Source: Delftia tsuruhatensis
GTDB lineage: Bacteria; Pseudomonadota; Gammaproteobacteria; Burkholderiales; Burkholderiaceae_C
Direction of reading: 5' to 3'
Assembly: GCF_903815225.1 (NCBI RefSeq)
Contig: NZ_LR813084.1
Location: forward strand, 496,001 to 560,000
DNA length: 64,000 nucleotides
In this document: positions 62,117-64,000 of the stretch, piece by piece
How positions within the stretch are numbered: the stretch's first letter is position 1
Layout: each line of letters begins with the position of its first letter
Translations under genes and position numbers: made by a program
The notes under the pieces: generated by a model
Database searches by the model: none
Seen by the model: the letters and a program-made list of their open reading frames with translations, nothing else
What the model was told of the DNA's origin: nothing

Positions 62117-62828
62117 GCGGGGAAAACGGCCTGAAAGCGCGGGCGACCGGCAGCGGCGCCACGGCGGCAAGGCCATCAAGCATAAGCCTTCCGGTTGTCA
62201 AAAAAGCGGGTCGCTGACCTATTACACCAGACGGTCGGCCCACGGCTGAGGGTTTCTGGGTAGATCATGAATTTCTGTGGATAACTTTGTGGGGATTATT
62301 CGGGGCTATGGGCCTGCATGGTCTGGACTCCTCGGGCCACTGGGCTTTGGTTGAAAGGGGTGCTATCAAGAAATTTATTCAAAAACAAAGGCTTATATCG
62401 ATATGTCGCCAATGTGTAGGCGTGGATGACAAGTGCACGGCGGCAGGCGGTGCCCGGGCCTCTCTGTGCATAAGATGGTCTGTGGCCATCTGTGCATGGG
62501 CTGGTTGGAGTCCGTCCGCCCCTGGTTCCGGGGGCGTTGTCCACAGTGGTGGCGCTGGCGGTGGCCGTTGTGGGCAACCGGCAGCGGGAAGGGGTACGTC
62601 ATCTTTTGTTTCAATTGATTGGAAATATTGATATTTTTTTTCAATTGATTTTTGCTATTTCATCGAGAATCAACTCTCACTTTCCTGGAAGGCTGGCGAA
62701 GTCCGGGAAAGACAAATAACAAGACGAATGGCGAGGGGTCTGGCGCATGCGCCCGTTCCATGCGGCTGCAGCAGGAGGTCCGCAGCGGATGTCTTTCCTC
62801 GCCCGGATTTCACCGGAGGGAGTTGCAC
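62117..62828. other. AT-rich spacer with DnaA-box-like sites
   Basis: A 712-base spacer between the divergent priA and IPTL-CTERM-like genes, with no gene I can support. It has a perfect DnaA box TGTGGATAA at 62276-62284, TGTGCATAA at 62465-62473 and TTGTCCACA at 62537-62545 (one mismatch each), and TGTGGGCAA at 62571-62579 (two mismatches). The stretch 62600-62675 is very AT-rich with TTTTTTTT and two copies of TTTCAATTGATT (62608 and 62639 regions). Confidence 0.6.
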
Positions 62829-63662
62829 ATGGGACGATGGAAGACGACGCGGCCACGCCGCCGCCTGGCGCTTGGCGCCGCCCTGATGATAGGCCTGACC
62901 ACAGGTCTGGCCGGTATGCCGGCCCAGGCACAGATAGCCGCCGTGTCCTGCGGCGTGTCCATCCTGGATTTCTCGAACGCGAGGGCGCATGGTGGCAGCT
63001 CCAGCATCTACATGCCCGGCGCAGCCGCCGGCATAGGGCAGATCAACCCCGCGGCCGCGAGCGAGTGGTGGCAGACGGTGACTCCAAGGGCGGCCCGCTC
63101 GGGCTGGTGGCCAAGCGTTGGCGGCGACCACAGCTCAATGGGACAGACGCCGCGCGATGGCTACTTTCTGCTGTTCGACATCGTCGCCAACAGCAACCAG
63201 ACGGTGTATTCCAACCAGCTGACGAACCTGGTCCCCGGCCAGGATTACACGGTAAGCCTGTGGCTGAGCAGCACCTACCATGCCAATTCGCCCCAGGTGA
63301 CTGTGGATCTGCTCGATGGCGGCGGCAGCGTCGTGCAGCAGGCCAGCCCGCTGCTGCCCAACGTCACGGACAACACGGCCACGGACCTGCCCTGGCAGCA
63401 GGTGAGCCTGCGCTTCACGGCCAGCCACACCACGCAGGACATCCATCTGCACGAGGCCCGGAACCCCAGCGCATCCGGCGCCGACCTGGGCCTGGATGAC
63501 ATCAGCCTCACCCACCATTGCCCTGTCGTGCCGCCAGGCCCGGGCGGGGGCGCCGTGGCGGTGCCCGCGCTGGACGGGGCGGCACTGTGGCTGGCCGGCG
63601 CAGCCATGGGAGGCCTGGGCGGCGTCATGGCGCGCCGCCGCCAGCGAAGGGGCGGTCGGTAG
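62829..63662 (+). CDS. Exported protein with IPTL/PEP-CTERM-like sorting signal
   Basis: A 277-residue protein. The signal peptide ends about MPAQAQI. The middle (about 110-235) is a jelly-roll-like domain, as seen in carbohydrate-binding or DUF642-like proteins: DGYFLLFDIVANSNQTVYSN, LTNLVPGQDYTVSLWLSSTY and LGLDDISLTHHC. The C-terminus has the sorting-signal layout: AVPALDGAALWLAGAAMGGL, a hydrophobic helix, and the basic end ARRRQRRGGR. It starts with VPAL in place of IPTL or VPTL. Such tails are cut by exosortase/archaeosortase-like enzymes and mark surface proteins. The ATG at 62829 follows GGAGGGAGTTGCAC. Confidence 0.75.
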   Translation: MGRWKTTRPRRRLALGAALMIGLTTGLAGMPAQAQIAAVSCGVSILDFSNARAHGGSSSIYMPGAAAGIGQINPAAASEWWQTVTPRAARSGWWPSVGGDHSSMGQTPRDGYFLLFDIVANSNQTVYSNQLTNLVPGQDYTVSLWLSSTYHANSPQVTVDLLDGGGSVVQQASPLLPNVTDNTATDLPWQQVSLRFTASHTTQDIHLHEARNPSASGADLGLDDISLTHHCPVVPPGPGGGAVAVPALDGAALWLAGAAMGGLGGVMARRRQRRGGR

Positions 63663-64000
63663 TCAGGCCAGGCGCAAGGCGCGCGACTGGCTGTGCACGG
63701 CCTCCACCAGGGCCGCCACATGCTCGGGCGGCGTGAACTGGCTGATGCCATGGCCCAGGTTGAAGATGTGCGTGGGTCCCGTGGTGCCACGGTCGGTATG
63801 GGGCCTGCCGAAGCTGCCCAGCACGGCGCCGACCTGCTCGGCGATGCGTTCGGGCGGAGCGAACAGCACATTGGGGTCGATATTGCCCTGCAAGGCCTTG
63901 CCGGGGCTGCCGACCTCGCCGCCCACGATGGCGCGCGCGCGTCCCAGGTTCGCGGTCCAGTCCAGGCCCAGCACTTCGCAGTCCAGATCCTTCATGTCGG
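63663..64000 (-). CDS. hemE: Uroporphyrinogen decarboxylase, C-terminal part (partial)
   Basis: The last 112 or so codons of HemE, which removes four carboxyl groups from uroporphyrinogen III in heme synthesis. The gene begins beyond the window. Family marks are [35 protein letters not shown] and [18 protein letters not shown], close to the HemE C-terminus. It ends at 63663 with only a base between its stop and that of the convergent IPTL-CTERM-like gene. It is read toward priA, with the extra gene in between. Confidence 0.95.
   Translation of the reverse strand, partial: DMKDLDCEVLGLDWTANLGRARAIVGGEVGSPGKALQGNIDPNVLFAPPERIAEQVGAVLGSFGRPHTDRGTTGPTHIFNLGHGISQFTPPEHVAALVEAVHSQSRALRLA

Noticed and set aside
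62117..62828. The main chromosomal origin
   Set aside because: DnaA-box-like sites and an AT-rich tract are present, but dnaA, dnaN, rpmH or mnmG are not in the window, and the boxes are sparse compared with a typical origin.

Overview
The window is chromosomal DNA of a high-GC betaproteobacterium, most likely family Comamonadaceae (Delftia, Comamonas or Acidovorax-like). I base this on codon use saturated with G/C at third positions, the gene order rsmB-DUF4390-NtrY-type kinase-NtrX-type regulator, orphan TctC/Bug binding proteins, a PhaM-type polyhydroxyalkanoate granule protein, an IPTL-CTERM-like surface protein, and hemE close to priA. The genus is an inference. I see no prophage, insertion sequence, rRNA or CRISPR array.

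Layout. 1-6713: the 3' end of rpoC with its terminator, a LemA-like membrane protein, rsmB, a DUF4390 protein, an NtrY-like sensor kinase with a short receiver-Fis regulator, then tRNA-Phe with its own promoter and terminator. 6748-16877: a cupin gene and a translationally coupled recC-recB-recD operon. 16882-20963: a glutathione S-transferase, a DUF2946/PCu(A)C copper pair, a PhaM-like protein and a FIST sensor protein. 20979-25379: a DadA-type dehydrogenase on the minus strand preceded by a tandem glycine riboswitch, then a PepSY/flavodoxin/FAD reductase behind a Fur-like site. 25483-29197: a minus-strand operon of a Bug receptor, a flavin monooxygenase and a CMD/AhpD-type peroxidase. 29357-34721: a YXWGXW-like protein, an XRE regulator, a CREST (ceramidase-like) membrane protein with an LplT/acyltransferase fusion, and a saccharopine-dehydrogenase-like protein. 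35017-40648: a run of small envelope proteins (YiaAB, STM0539-like, DUF2145, double zinc ribbon) and two GGDEF proteins, the first with a ruined GGDEF motif. 40679-44653: an ApnL N-terminal-domain protein, and an arylsulfotransferase plus Bug receptor divergent from a LysR regulator. 44673-50890: tgt, a universal stress protein, a hypothetical protein, then rep helicase, a small exported protein and phospholipase A on the minus strand.

51180-53336 holds a four-gene module: a winged-helix-like protein, a small Ras-like GTPase and two Roadblock/LC7 proteins. It resembles an actinobacterial conservon (CvnBCD) without its kinase and is the best candidate here for a little-described system. 53458-58408: an AEC transporter, then a four-gene operon (ArnT-like GT-C, GtrB/ArnC-like GT2, GtrA, YdjC/ChbG deacetylase) whose content matches the amino-sugar lipid A modification pathways of Bordetella (Lgm) and Francisella (FlmF2/NaxD/FlmK). 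58575-64000: a lipoprotein asparaginase, priA, a 0.7-kb AT-rich spacer with several DnaA-box-like sites, an IPTL-CTERM-like protein and the 3' part of hemE.

Other structure outside genes includes a two-copy palindromic repeat whose second stem differs between copies by compensatory changes, a hairpin that covers the dadA ribosome binding site, and several long inverted repeats in promoter regions. All assignments come from reading the sequence and recalling protein families; no database search was run.
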